Position numbers and translations under genes: made by a program
Assembly (NCBI GenBank): GCA_002794775.1
Contig: NBAY01000015.1
Span: 124,001 to 188,000, forward strand
Length of the DNA stretch: 64,000 bases
DNA from: Porodaedalea pini
Taxonomy: Eukaryota > Basidiomycota > Agaricomycetes > Hymenochaetales > Hymenochaetaceae
Reading direction: 5' to 3'
The notes under the pieces: generated by a model
The model's database searches: none
What the model saw: only the letters and a program-made list of their open reading frames with translations
Told to the model about the DNA's origin: nothing
In this document: positions 12,129-21,689 of the stretch, piece after piece
Layout of the letters: every line of letters starts with the position of its first letter
Numbering within the stretch: position 1 is the first letter of the stretch

Positions 12129-12818
12129 AACAAATCCCAAAGAAATCATTCTTATGCTGAAAGCCTGCTTACATTTTCTTGACATCTCAAAGGACCTCCT
12201 ATTGCTAATTGATTTCTATGACTTGTCATAACTTTCTGTCTATGTGAGCTCCTGCGCATATGAAAGGTTTGTAGTCTAGCTCTATGTGGCTTACTGAGAA
12301 TCTAGGCGAAGATTTACGTATAGCAGAGTTGATAAGAATAGCTTCCTCATGGTCAACCTGATTCTGGCCAATGCTGTGATGCTCGTTTGCTGAATCAGGG
12401 TTCATACTCTTTGGGGGTTCAATACTTTCTCATCAAGCCACCAACCCGTTCTCTCGCTGCATGTCAGTATCTGCGACTCTGAATTTCCATGAGTTCTTTC
12501 TATATTATCTTACAAGCCCTAGTGAGCTTACCTTTTTTATTAGTCCCTTTTACCTGGGATTACCTATAGATAAATGTGCCTAATATGGAAAAGTAATCTC
12601 AGTAATTTCAGGATGACCTGAGCCCTGTAGCAATTTCCAGATCATAGACCACCATCTCTCAGTCAGAGAATCTTGTCTGACAGGGCGATTATGGAGCGGC
12701 TGTGCAACATTGCCTCCACACTTGGGGGACTATGACAAATACAGCGAAGCATGTATAACATCTCTCCCGTGGCTTGATCGTCACGGACCTAAGTTTAGCA
12801 CACCGCGCGTCTCAATAT
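12129..12818. other. Intergenic sequence, nothing recognised
   Basis: No open frame, repeat or RNA gene stands out here. It separates the 83-bp array from the foldback element. Confidence 0.4.
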
Positions 12819-12820
12819 TA

Positions 12821-13666
12821 CAGCCATTTTCATAAGTCCTGCGACATGTGCATATCACATGATATGAGCTGCGGCTGAGCCAACATGTTGAAAAATTAGA
12901 ATAAATGTCTATTTTCTCTGTAAATTCTGTGCAGTACCTACCCATTAAGTACTCAAAAAAAGGCACAGTTCTCAGGAGCAGAAATATGTAAAATAGAGAG
13001 CAATATGTTGACTGTGTAGGTGGGTGGAGATCAAACAAGTGCAGCCAGTCTGTTTTCTCATACATTTCCACCGAGATTCAAAAATTATGGCTCCCCTACA
13101 TCTACCTATAAAATTCTTTTCTGTGTCTGTAAATTAAGTATATGACTATACCAACAGCTCCTTCAAGTTTGAAGCCAATCCATTCAGTATTTGTGGTGCA
13201 GCAGCAAGGTTTGTGCTCCACTCTTGTCTGTGCTGTTGTGAGAAAAGGAGGTAGCACAGACAAGAGTGGAGCACAAACCTTGCTGCTGCACCACAAATAC
13301 TGAATGGATTGGCTTCAAACTTGAAGGAGCTGTTGGTATAGTCATATACTTAATTTACAGACACAGAAAAGAATTTTATAGGTAGATGTAGGGGAGCCAT
13401 AATTTTTGAATCTCGGTGGAAATGTATGAGAAAACAGACTGGCTGCACTTGTTTGATCTCCACCCACCTACACAGTCAACATATTGCTCTCTATTTTACA
13501 TATTTCTGCTCCTGAGAACTGTGCCTTTTTTTGAGTACTTAATGGGTAGGTACTGCACAGAATTTACAGAGAAAATAGACATTTATTCTAATTTTTCGAC
13601 ATGTTGGCTCAGCCGCGGCTCATATCACGTGATATGCACGTGTCGCAGGACTTATGAAAATGGCTG
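12821..13666. mobile_element. Foldback (long inverted repeat) element, copy 1
   Basis: Two 414-bp arms (12821-13234 and 13253-13666) are inverted copies around an 18-nt loop (13235-13252), 846 bp in all. The ends are CAGCCATTTTCATAAG and its complement. TA dinucleotides flank both ends (12819-12820, 13667-13668), as expected for a TA target-site duplication of the Tc1/mariner type. I found four mismatches between the arms. Open frames inside the arms are mirror images of each other and are not genes. The element has no transposase, so mobilisation in trans is inferred. Confidence 0.85.
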
Positions 13667-13672
13667 TAATCG

Positions 13673-13697
13673 CTCGGACTCGGACTCGGACTCGGAG
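13673..13697. repeat. (CTCGGA)4 microsatellite
   Basis: Four tandem CTCGGA hexamers start just outside the right end of foldback copy 1. The related word CTCCGAGTCCG recurs about 70 bp downstream, upstream of the Zn2Cys6 gene. A regulatory role is possible but not shown. Confidence 0.7.
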
Positions 13698-13987
13698 CAC
13701 TCTTCACTTCTGCTATAAATAAAAACCAATCGCGAAGCTTGCACGTGACCTTCGGAAGGGCTCCGAGTCCGTGTCCTCCGGTCTGAATCTGAGTGCAACA
13801 GACTCCAACCGTACACGCTTAACCTCAAACTTCTAATCTGTCTGCATTTCTCCTGCAATGGTAGATTTGGAACTTATGAAAGCATAAGGAAGCGCCCAGT
13901 GAGAAAGGTTATAAAACTATCCATGCCGGGCCCGATTGTTCTTCAGTTTCAAAGACCTACTGCACTCCCAACCACGCCTTAACCTCA

Positions 13988-14715
13988 ATGGCTCCCACTA
14001 ACATCGATGCAGTACTCGCAGCCAAGATTGTTCCTTTCTTGAACGCCTCCCACTCAGTGTTGTGCGACGCGACTCTCTCCAACTCGATATATGCCCTCTC
14101 CTCTGGTCTTATATCCGGGCCGATCGACGTGCAACCAGGCAGGCCGCTCGTGCGTCTACTCGAAGTCCTTGAGCCTGTCCTCTCTGCAACTCCAAAGGCC
14201 CGACGCGAGAAAAATAGAAAGCCTTGTGAACTGTGCACAAAGAATCATCAAGGCGTCCGTATATCATTACTCTGCTCATGTTTTATTCGAGATTAACGGC
14301 CGTCTATTTGTTTAGTGCATCGTCGTGTCTGGTGCTAATGAGCCGAGACTATGCGAGAAATGCAGGGGCCGTGGGTTGACACAGTGTGCGCTGAAGGTAA
14401 GCCCTTGCCGTCTTAATTGATGACAATGTTAAGCATGTTCATGGTTGTTTTCATTTATCCCCATAATCTTCCCGTGAACGAGCAGCAGCCTCCTATCCCC
14501 GCTCCTCTTGAGGCTCAACAAGGAACCGAGACCATCGCTAACGGTTATCAAGCCCTTCAACAGCTCAACTTCATATTGTAGGCAGATAAGTTGATGTATT
14601 GATGAATGCAGCTGACCTTGACTCCTTGAACTTTACCAGCGAAGCGTTTCCTGTTGGGGGCTACGCCGTTGACAACCAAGCTCATCCCTTTGTGTACCAC
14701 CATGGCTTTCAGTGA
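13988..14715 (+). CDS. Small Zn(2)Cys(6) domain protein, copy 1
   Basis: Four exons (13988-14254, 14316-14396, 14486-14577, 14640-14715) give 172 codons (171 aa). The cysteines PCELCTKNHQGC, then LCEKC and LTQC, fit the fungal binuclear cluster with spacing C-x2-C-x6-C-x11-C-x2-C-x7-C. The first intron splits the cluster after its second cysteine pair. The acceptor of exon 3 is ambiguous by one CAG codon. The first donor (GTCCGT) is weak. The N-terminal 75 residues are helical and leucine-rich; the C-terminal tail is short (VYHHGFQ). Zn2Cys6 domains usually bind DNA, but at this size with no middle homology region it is not a classical transcription factor. Relatives lie at 29766-30914 and 36192-36437. 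Function unknown. Confidence 0.7.
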
Positions 14716-15669
14716 CTTCTGATTCTTCCGCCGTTTGATTAAGCTGTGTGTAGGGGTTGGTTATCGCTCCATAGTATCAGGATCTTAGAATATATGCGCC
14801 AGAGAATATATGTAATGCACTTAAAGTCGAAGATCACCAGACAACTCGTCGTGTCAGAAAATGTAATTATGTGCAACTTGCAAGAGCAGTTTATTCCAGA
14901 TTAGACGTGGATGGTCTGCAACAGCCTCCGGCATGTAACGTTGTCAGCCGACAGGCGGTCTTTTCGATAATTTATCAACGAGCGTGTCCGATTCGGACGG
15001 AGAAAACGCGCTGATATGGCGGGTTGGAGTCTCAGGTTCGGCTGCAAGCGCCGACAGTTCCGTGTCCGAGTAAAGAGTGGAAAGTCGAATCGTCCCAGAA
15101 AGGAGGAGAAAAGGCGGTACAAGCCAATAAATAGACATCCTTGAACGAAAACGTTGCTTTCCATTAAGAAGATCAATTTAGACACAAAATACTGGAGTCT
15201 ATGAGGGTGTCTAGTCTCCTGAAGTGAGGATACTGAGAAGAAGCCTTCAACGATAGACACGAAAACCTACACAGTTTCACCTGCATGTCAGCAATTTGTC
15301 TTGTAAGTGTCTTGTCAGCCGGACCGGAAAGAATCGAGTTGACAGAATCGTGACAGCTCTGTAGCACGCTGTTCACAGGCACAGGCATAAAGCTTTATGG
15401 AACGGCTGTGACGCACCTCGTGACATCTCGCGAGCCGCGTCTCACCCTTTGTTCTTGTTGTCGTCATCTCGGCTCAACGAACAGTACTTGCTTGACATGG
15501 CCTCTACTAGTCTCTTTGAAACAAGCGCAAAAGTGTGGCTCATAAACCCCGGAAAGACGGCACTAAATGTCTTCCCTGTTACTGGAACGGACTCGGAATC
15601 TGACTCGGAAAGCGAAGACGAAGCAGAGCTTGCCGTTGACTCGGGCTGGTGTGGGGTGAGGAGCGCGTC
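14716..15669. other. Intergenic sequence between Zn2Cys6 gene and kinase remnant
   Basis: Short open frames only. The plus-strand frame from 15449, ending in Asp/Ser/Glu repeats, overlaps the antisense of the kinase remnant and has no independent support. Confidence 0.4.
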
Positions 15670-16083
15670 CTATCGAGCGCGGTAAAGTGGACGTTCTGGT
15701 TCGCGGTCGAGCCTGGTGGCGAACGCATAGCCTAGCAAAGGAAGGACGTTGATATATCTCCTTCTCGAAAAGCTGGAGAAGTACTGTTAGCTCCAGGCAT
15801 TCTCGAGCTAGTGGGAGGAGCATACCGTTTTAATGTCCTCTTTAAGATAAAAGCACAGACGCCTGATGGCTACCCTGATCTTGCCGCGACCCGCAAGGGT
15901 GCACTGTGCTTTACAGATGTCGCCATATGCTCCTCCGTCAATGACTCTTGCTTCTTTGAAGATCACTTGTAGTGAGAGATCGAGATGATTGAGCTCTGCT
16001 AGGATCCCAGGAACAATACAAATCAACAGGTTTGAGTCGTTCAGCGACGTCTCAAGATCGGAGTCAGAGTCCACCGTGTCCAT
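15670..16083 (-). pseudogene. Truncated protein kinase remnant (kinase family copy 1)
   Basis: Exon 1 (16083-15826, 86 codons) aligns throughout with the kinase genes at 42326 and 49434-50522: PGILAELNHLDL, then VIDGGAYGDI (glycine loop), VAIRRLCFYLKEDIK (the lysine region). It has the same length and splice position as exon 1 of the 50522 copy. Exon 2 (from 15772) starts LFEKEIY as in the relatives. It then loses about eight residues with a frameshift, resumes as NVLPLLGYAF, and jumps across a second deletion to REPE before a stop near 15670. The catalytic and activation segments are absent, so it is dead as a kinase. Confidence 0.8.
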
Positions 16084-16918
16084 AGATGTAGGTCGTCCAG
16101 AAAAGAAAGAAGAAGAGAGCCTATCGTGGTGTAACGCAAGCAAGGTGGGAAGGGAGACATCATGATACTTAGGCCGCGCGCATCACGAAGCTTGATGCAG
16201 TGCACATAGCCATCCATACTTGGTTTTCTATTCATAGCCTTGATGTTCAAGAGTGTGGCACCAGGAGTCCAAGATATTGCGAGAAATATACCGAGATAGA
16301 CAGTAGATATACAATGTATAATTTTGCAGGTACTTGACTGGATAGTATATGTAGATGCCTGCACTCGAGTTGACGAGAGATGTGTGACACCAGTGACTCG
16401 GGAACGGAATGAGCCGAGACGAACACGTGGTTGAAGAGAGAGAGGCTTGTCGTTCGCGTTCACTGCGTGATACGCCCCACTCACTCTCTTCAAGCTTCCA
16501 TCTCCTACTCTGAACGGTACATTTGAAGCTGTCGCTCACCTCCAATAGCAATACTGACAAAGTTTCTCTGGTGAGCAAGCTCTTGTTCATGCAGCCGAGC
16601 ATCATTGGGAGGCGTCAACGAAAGACGCGCGTCGCAATCTGCTCGGACTTGCTCTGGTCATTCATGAGCTGACGCGGATGGCTCTACAGAGCCCTTACTA
16701 GCTGAGAAGCCTTTAAGAAAACTAAGGAAAACGGTAGTGCGGAGCTCGCTGCGCGCAGAGAACATCAGTAGCACTGCAATCCTGTACGCGAATCCATACA
16801 TGCCCAATCCCTAAAGGCAAGTACAGCTTCATCGAAGTTCTACCCCTTACTTATATGTCTCGCTGCTAAAGATTCTTGCTAGACACGCGACGTACTTCGC
16901 CCTCGCCTGTCTCTTGCT
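16084..16918. other. Intergenic, presumed divergent promoter region
   Basis: Lies between the minus-strand kinase remnant and the plus-strand F-box gene. Short frames such as minus 16228-16605 have no recognisable motif. Confidence 0.35.
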
Positions 16919-18523
16919 ATGGACGAACAGACGTTGACATGGGATTGGAATCCCTTTGAAGAGGCCACGCTTGTCTCACCGACAGATGATGAACAGGAGG
17001 TAATTCTGGCGAACGTGTACGTGCAAGCTTTCATAGAAAAAAGCCGTGACTCAGATTCGCCACAGTGACCCCCGTCCGACACACTCAGAAGTCGTACAAA
17101 TCGACGATACCATCTCTAAACTCGAAGCAGAGCTCTCATCCCTCAAACTAAAGCGTCTCCAAGTTCTTGCCGACCGCGCTCTCATCAACAACGTCCCGCC
17201 CGAGATTCTCAGCCGCGTTTTCGAGCTCGGGACACACGAAAATCAACATCTCCTGCCTATCCTTTCCCTCGTCTCGCGGCACTGGCGTGCGCTCGCCCTT
17301 GCAACCCCGGTGCTCTGGAGTTACATCACGTTCGATCACGACTGGAATTATAGACGGGGCGCGGAGTTTCTCCGCAAGATTCGGACGCACATGGAGCGCG
17401 CACAAGCCGCGCGCATCCACGTCGACCTCGACTTCCGGTACGCGGAGAGCCTTGCGGAGGCGCGCGCGATCATGCAAGCGCTTCATCCGCATCTCTCGCG
17501 CTGTTTCTCGTTCCGCGTGAGTGTGCCTGATTGGGACTGGATGGCGGTCGTTGCGGAGCAGTGCGGGAATATGCATGAGAGCTTGGAGGCGCTTGCATTA
17601 CGCATTGATCCAGGGGACAGTGAGGACGCTGCACCTGTGCCACTGTTGACGGGCACGTTCCCGCGCCTGGTGAGCGTCACGCTCGAGCAGACTCCTCTCA
17701 CGTGTGTGTTTGCAAAGGCGCACGCGCCTCGCCTGCGCTGCTTCTACCTTGTGCGCGATGCACGATACCACGCGAATCAGCGTATTCGCATTACGTTGCG
17801 CGAATACCTCTCCGCGCTCACCGCCGCCCGGAACTGGAGGACGTCCGCCTCCAATCCGCGATCTTTCATCTCGACGGGTCCGAGGGCCTTTTCCAGCGCT
17901 CACCAGTACGCACGCCTGTCCCGCACCTAACAGACCTCGCGCTCTCTTTCCTCGACGCAACGAACGTCGGCCTCCTCCTCGACGCCGTCTCGCTTCCCTC
18001 CCTCGTACGCCTCGCCGTTCAGATGGACGCAGGGCCAGAAGGCGACAATCTCGCCTGGCTCGCACATCTCTCTTCAGCCGCAATGGCAGGGCGCCTGCCC
18101 GCGCTGCGACACCTCGAGCTTCGCGCCTGCACCACAGAAGGTGCCGCGCTTGCACCCTTGGTCCGGGCATTGCACGGGCTCCCACAACTCATTGCCCTAG
18201 GCCTCGCTGCTCCGCCTTCCGGCGCAATCGGCGCACGCCTCTTTGAACTGCTCGCCGCGGGCCCAGGATCAGAAGGAACCGGCGCGTGGCTGCTCCCAAA
18301 CCTACGCGTGCTCAGCTTGAGTGGGTGCCGCGATGTCAGCGGGCACGAGATCCTGCGAGTCGTAAGGGCACGTGCGCGCCAGTCGACGAACGTGAGCGTG
18401 GAGTTCGGGGGCGCGGCGAGTATACGGATGGTGCGCATCGCGCCGTGTTACCCGCTTGATCCTGAAGTCATCGAGGCGCTCCGCCAGAACCTCGACGAGC
18501 TCCGGATTGTCAGCCAAAATTAA
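16919..18523 (+). CDS. F-box/LRR-type protein, one frame break
   Basis: Exon 1 (16919-16999) joins exon 2 at 17055 through a 55-nt intron with a good branch site (CGTGACTCAG). A coiled segment (ISKLEAELSSLKLKRL) precedes a clear F-box: NNVPPEILSRVFELG, then ILSLVSRHWRALALATPVLW. This is the family signature for SCF ubiquitin ligase adaptors, which bind Skp1. After that come leucine-rich segments (LRHLELRACTTEG, LRVLSLSGCRDVSG) expected to form the substrate-binding side. The frame is open to about 17829, then the homology continues one frame over (PELEDVRLQ) to the stop at 18523. Restoring one C in the CCC run at 17827-17829 would give about 516 aa. It is either a real frameshift allele or a homopolymer sequence error. 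It converges on the fuconate dehydratase gene 256 bp downstream. Confidence 0.8.
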
Positions 18524-18779
18524 CAGTCGTTTTGTGTTTTTTTTTTTTTCTTTTCTTCCTGTATACCGCTTTGGATGTTCATTTTGTTCAATTTTGTGCT
18601 TTCTTTTTTGCTATGTATACTGGACTTTGTATGCACACTACTACTACTGACCCATGCATATGCCCTCCTGCGCCCTGTACACCGAACAACCGTTGCATTC
18701 CATCCATGATCCATTGTATAGAAATTGCTCGATAGTGAATACATTTTTTTTTGTTTCAAATCAATTACAGCTTAAATTA

Positions 18780-20247
18780 TCAGTACTTGGGCTGCTGCTT
18801 CGGGTTTGCGATCCAATAGCTGCCATTCGGCCATTCATACTCTGCAATACTCGTCTTGAGCATCTCGATACTGTAGCCTTCGTCTGGCTTGTCGGGTACG
18901 TTGTAGCGCCCCTGCGCGTTGATGCTACACGGATGCAAGAAATGCTCGTGCAAGTGGTCGACGAACTCGAGCACGTTGCGCTCCATCGAGCCGCTCACAG
19001 CGATATAATCGATCAGCGAGAGGTGGATGACATATTCGCATAGGCCGACGCCGCCTGCATGCGGACAGACGGGGACGCCGAACTTTGCAGCCATAAGCAG
19101 CACGGAAAGGACTTCGGAGACGCCTGCGAGGCGGCAGCTGTCGATCTGCACAACGTCGATCGCGTTGGCTTGCAAGAGCTGCTTGAACACGATGCGGTTG
19201 TGCGCATGCTCGCCCGTCGCGACGCCAATCCCGTACGGCTGCAGCGCGTTGCGAATGGCGGCGTGCCCGAGGATGTCGTCCGGCGCGGTCGGCTCCTCGA
19301 TGAACCACGGCTTGATCTCCGCGAGCGATTTGACGTAGTCGATCGCGACGGGCACGTCCCACACCTGGTTTGCGTCAATCATCAGCACTGCGCCCAAAGG
19401 CCCGGCATTCTTGCCCTTCAGCGCAGGCGAGTTCGGGTCGCGCGGCGACGCACCGGCGGGGAGGAACTGCCGGTCGTCGATGACGGAGCGGATGATCTTC
19501 CCGCGGCGCAGGTCCGCCGCGCGGTCTGCGCCGACTTTCATCTTGAAGTGGTTGAACCCGGCGGCGACGGCCTCCTTCGTGAGACGCGCGACCTTCTCGT
19601 CGGAGTAGCCGAGCCAGCCCGCGCTCGTCACGTACGCGGGGTACCCACTCTCCCTCGCCGTCTTCTCTCTCTCCGCCTTGCCCGCCGCCTTCGCCTCGAG
19701 CAGCGCGAGCGCCTCCTCTGGCGTGATCGCGTCGGTGATGTAGCGGAACGCGGTGGCCGCGACGAGCTCGGCCGGCGTAAAATCGACGACGAGCTTCCAT
19801 AGGGGCTTTTTGCGCGCGCGCGCGAAGAGGTCCCAGAGGGCGTTGTCGACGGCGCCGGTCGCGATGTGGATGACGCCCTTTTCCGGACCGATCCAGCGCA
19901 GCTGCGGGTCGGAGAGGAGGAAGTCCCAGGCCTTGCCCATGTTTGCGAACAGCGGCTCGACTTCTTTCCCGACGAGCCGCTTCGCGACCTCCTCGATTGC
20001 TTTGCAGACCTGCGCGAGCGTCAGTAAGGTCGATAAGAGATATTTGAGGAGCACGCACGATGTCGTTGCCGCGCCCGATGGTGAACGTCATGCCGTACCC
20101 AGTGAGGTCAGAGTTGGTGAAGAGGGAGACGTAGGCGGAGGAGTAGTCGCACTCGGTGTTCATGGCGTCGGTGCCATCGCCAGAGAGGGACGTCGGGAAG
20201 CGGACGTCGTGCGTCTCGAAGTGGGTGATCTTGACTGGGTCAGACAT
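18780..20247 (-). CDS. L-fuconate dehydratase (ENOSF1-type, enolase superfamily)
   Basis: Two exons (20247-20059, 20009-18780) with a 49-nt intron give 472 aa. The protein aligns along its length with human ENOSF1 and bacterial L-fuconate dehydratases as I know them. The start is VRFPTSLSGDGTDAMN, then LRWIGPEKGVIH, FKMKVGAD (the K-x-K base), MIDANQVWD, WFIEEPT and ATGEHAHN (the three metal-binding acids), and CPHAGGVGLCEYV (His of the second acid/base pair). The expected reaction is Mg-dependent dehydration of L-fuconate (and related sugar acids) to 2-keto-3-deoxy-L-fuconate in the cytosol. An insertion of about 25 residues before MIDANQ is absent from the human protein. Catalytic residues all appear intact. 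The gene stands alone; no other fucose pathway gene lies in the window. Confidence 0.92.
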
Positions 20248-20861
20248 GGCGGCGACGAGGAGGAGAGAGGAGGAGTGAGTGTATACTGCATATCTCGTGC
20301 TCGCCGTCGTCTTATAACGACCAACTTCGGGAAATAAGCATCGACGCGGAGGAGCCGGCCCGCCGGCTGCTTCGTGTGCGGACCGTCTCACTCTCTACCG
20401 TCTATACCCTTCAGAACTCGGGCGCACTTATAAGTACACGAATGACCCTCAAACAGCCGTTAGAACAGATATGTGCTTGTCAACCAAACTGGTCTGCCAC
20501 AAGGACATCTCAAGAGCCTAGTCGAACCGCATAAGAAAGAGGTGCGGTATCTGTGGGTTTCTTTTCCATTTCGTATTCATAGTCAAAGTAATGAGAAATA
20601 TCGACCTCGCACATGCAATCGATAAGTCTTCTTCTAGCGTGCAGTAGATTGAATGCATCTTCCAGCCCCAAACCAATGTTGTGTTCTTAGGCCTGACAGG
20701 TGTTGATTTACATCCCTAGTATTTGTAGATACAACATATACGTCACATGCAGAAAGATGAACAGGGATACTTTAAACAGTGCACAAGATGGAATCATGAA
20801 CATGGAAGAGACACATGAGACATATACAGTATGGAGAACATGAGAGTGTCCATGAAGACAG
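20248..20861. other. Intergenic region upstream of fuconate dehydratase
   Basis: Probable promoter of the minus-strand dehydratase gene plus 3' flank of the next minus-strand gene. No element recognised. Confidence 0.35.
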
Positions 20862-21379
20862 CTACTGATCAACTGTTGCGATAAAGGCTAGGAAACGTGC
20901 CTTCACTTCACTTGCATTCCCGTCATCTGGTTGGTTGTAAGCATGTAGGAGTGCTTTTGTTCGTTGCACTGAGTGCATGACCAGATGTCAGCCCCGTGAA
21001 AATAAGAAAAAAATCCAACATTGCTTACTGTTCATTGAGAACAATTCCTCTCTTGTCCCCGGGAAATTGGCATTGTGTGGTAGCTGCTGCCCATCAGGGA
21101 GAGGAAGTGGGTGGAGGTGTGGTGCTGGCTCGACACGTGTCCAGTGCACTGCACGCGAGTTTAGCAAGCGCGCTGCCGCCATTCTATCTCTGTAGTTAGT
21201 CCATTAGTTTATCCAACAGATGCCATAAAAGGAGATCTGAAAACGCACTCATTGTCCATGGCTGGTATGTTGCGCAGGCAGGCGCGAATTAAACGAGATC
21301 GGGCGCGTGCTGCATTCACAGATGCGTCGTTGTTCTCGAGCAGCTGTTGCAGCTGTTGAGCCAGATTTACGGCTGCCAT
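20862..21379 (-). CDS. Small conserved-looking fungal protein, function unknown
   Basis: Three exons (21379-21249, 21189-21029, 20968-20862) give 133 codons (132 aa) with matching phases. The N-terminus is a Gln/Leu-rich helix (MAAVNLAQQLQQLLENND). The middle has NSRAVHWTRVEP and HLHPLPLPDGQQLP. The C-terminus is EVKARFLAFIATVDQ. The overall plan (N-terminal coil, proline-rich centre, C-terminal short helix of the AL-x-x-Y-N/D-x-P...RF-L-x-F-I type) resembles a set of small Agaricomycete proteins I have met without a function. There is no signal peptide or membrane segment. Confidence 0.65.
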
Positions 21380-21689
21380 TTGTACGTATGCCCAGGGATA
21401 GGGTGGTTATATGGGGACAAATAGTATGCTGTCAATGTGGAGGGAAAAGAGGCTAGATGCAGACTGCGAACTTACCTGGTCTTTGTTAGCCTGAACTTGA
21501 AGAGGCTGACGGTGAGTGGCGGGTAGACTGAAATCATTCGGTCCATGAAGCAAGACATTTCGGTTTCAGGTTACATAAACCGCCCGGCCTCACTCACTGA
21601 GTCACTCTCAGCAGCTTCGCACGCCTCAAGCCATTTCTTCATCCTGAAGCAATATGGACAACGAGGTTGGGGCTCGTGTGTGCATGGGT

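Noticed and set aside
12781..13071. Open frames beginning MEMYEKTDWLHLF in both arms of foldback copy 1, and the relative in copy 2 (23729-23989)
   Set aside because: They are mirror images caused by the inverted repeat, have no start context or domain, and change freely between copies.
15449..15685. Plus-strand frame with an acidic Asp/Ser/Glu repeat
   Set aside because: It overlaps the antisense of the kinase remnant and lacks splice partners.
17148..17576. Minus-strand frame opposite the F-box gene
   Set aside because: Shadow of the F-box coding strand; composition follows the antisense of that gene.
19059..19802. 247-codon Arg-rich frame on the plus strand
   Set aside because: Antisense shadow of the GC-rich fuconate dehydratase exon, whose own frame matches a known enzyme along its length.
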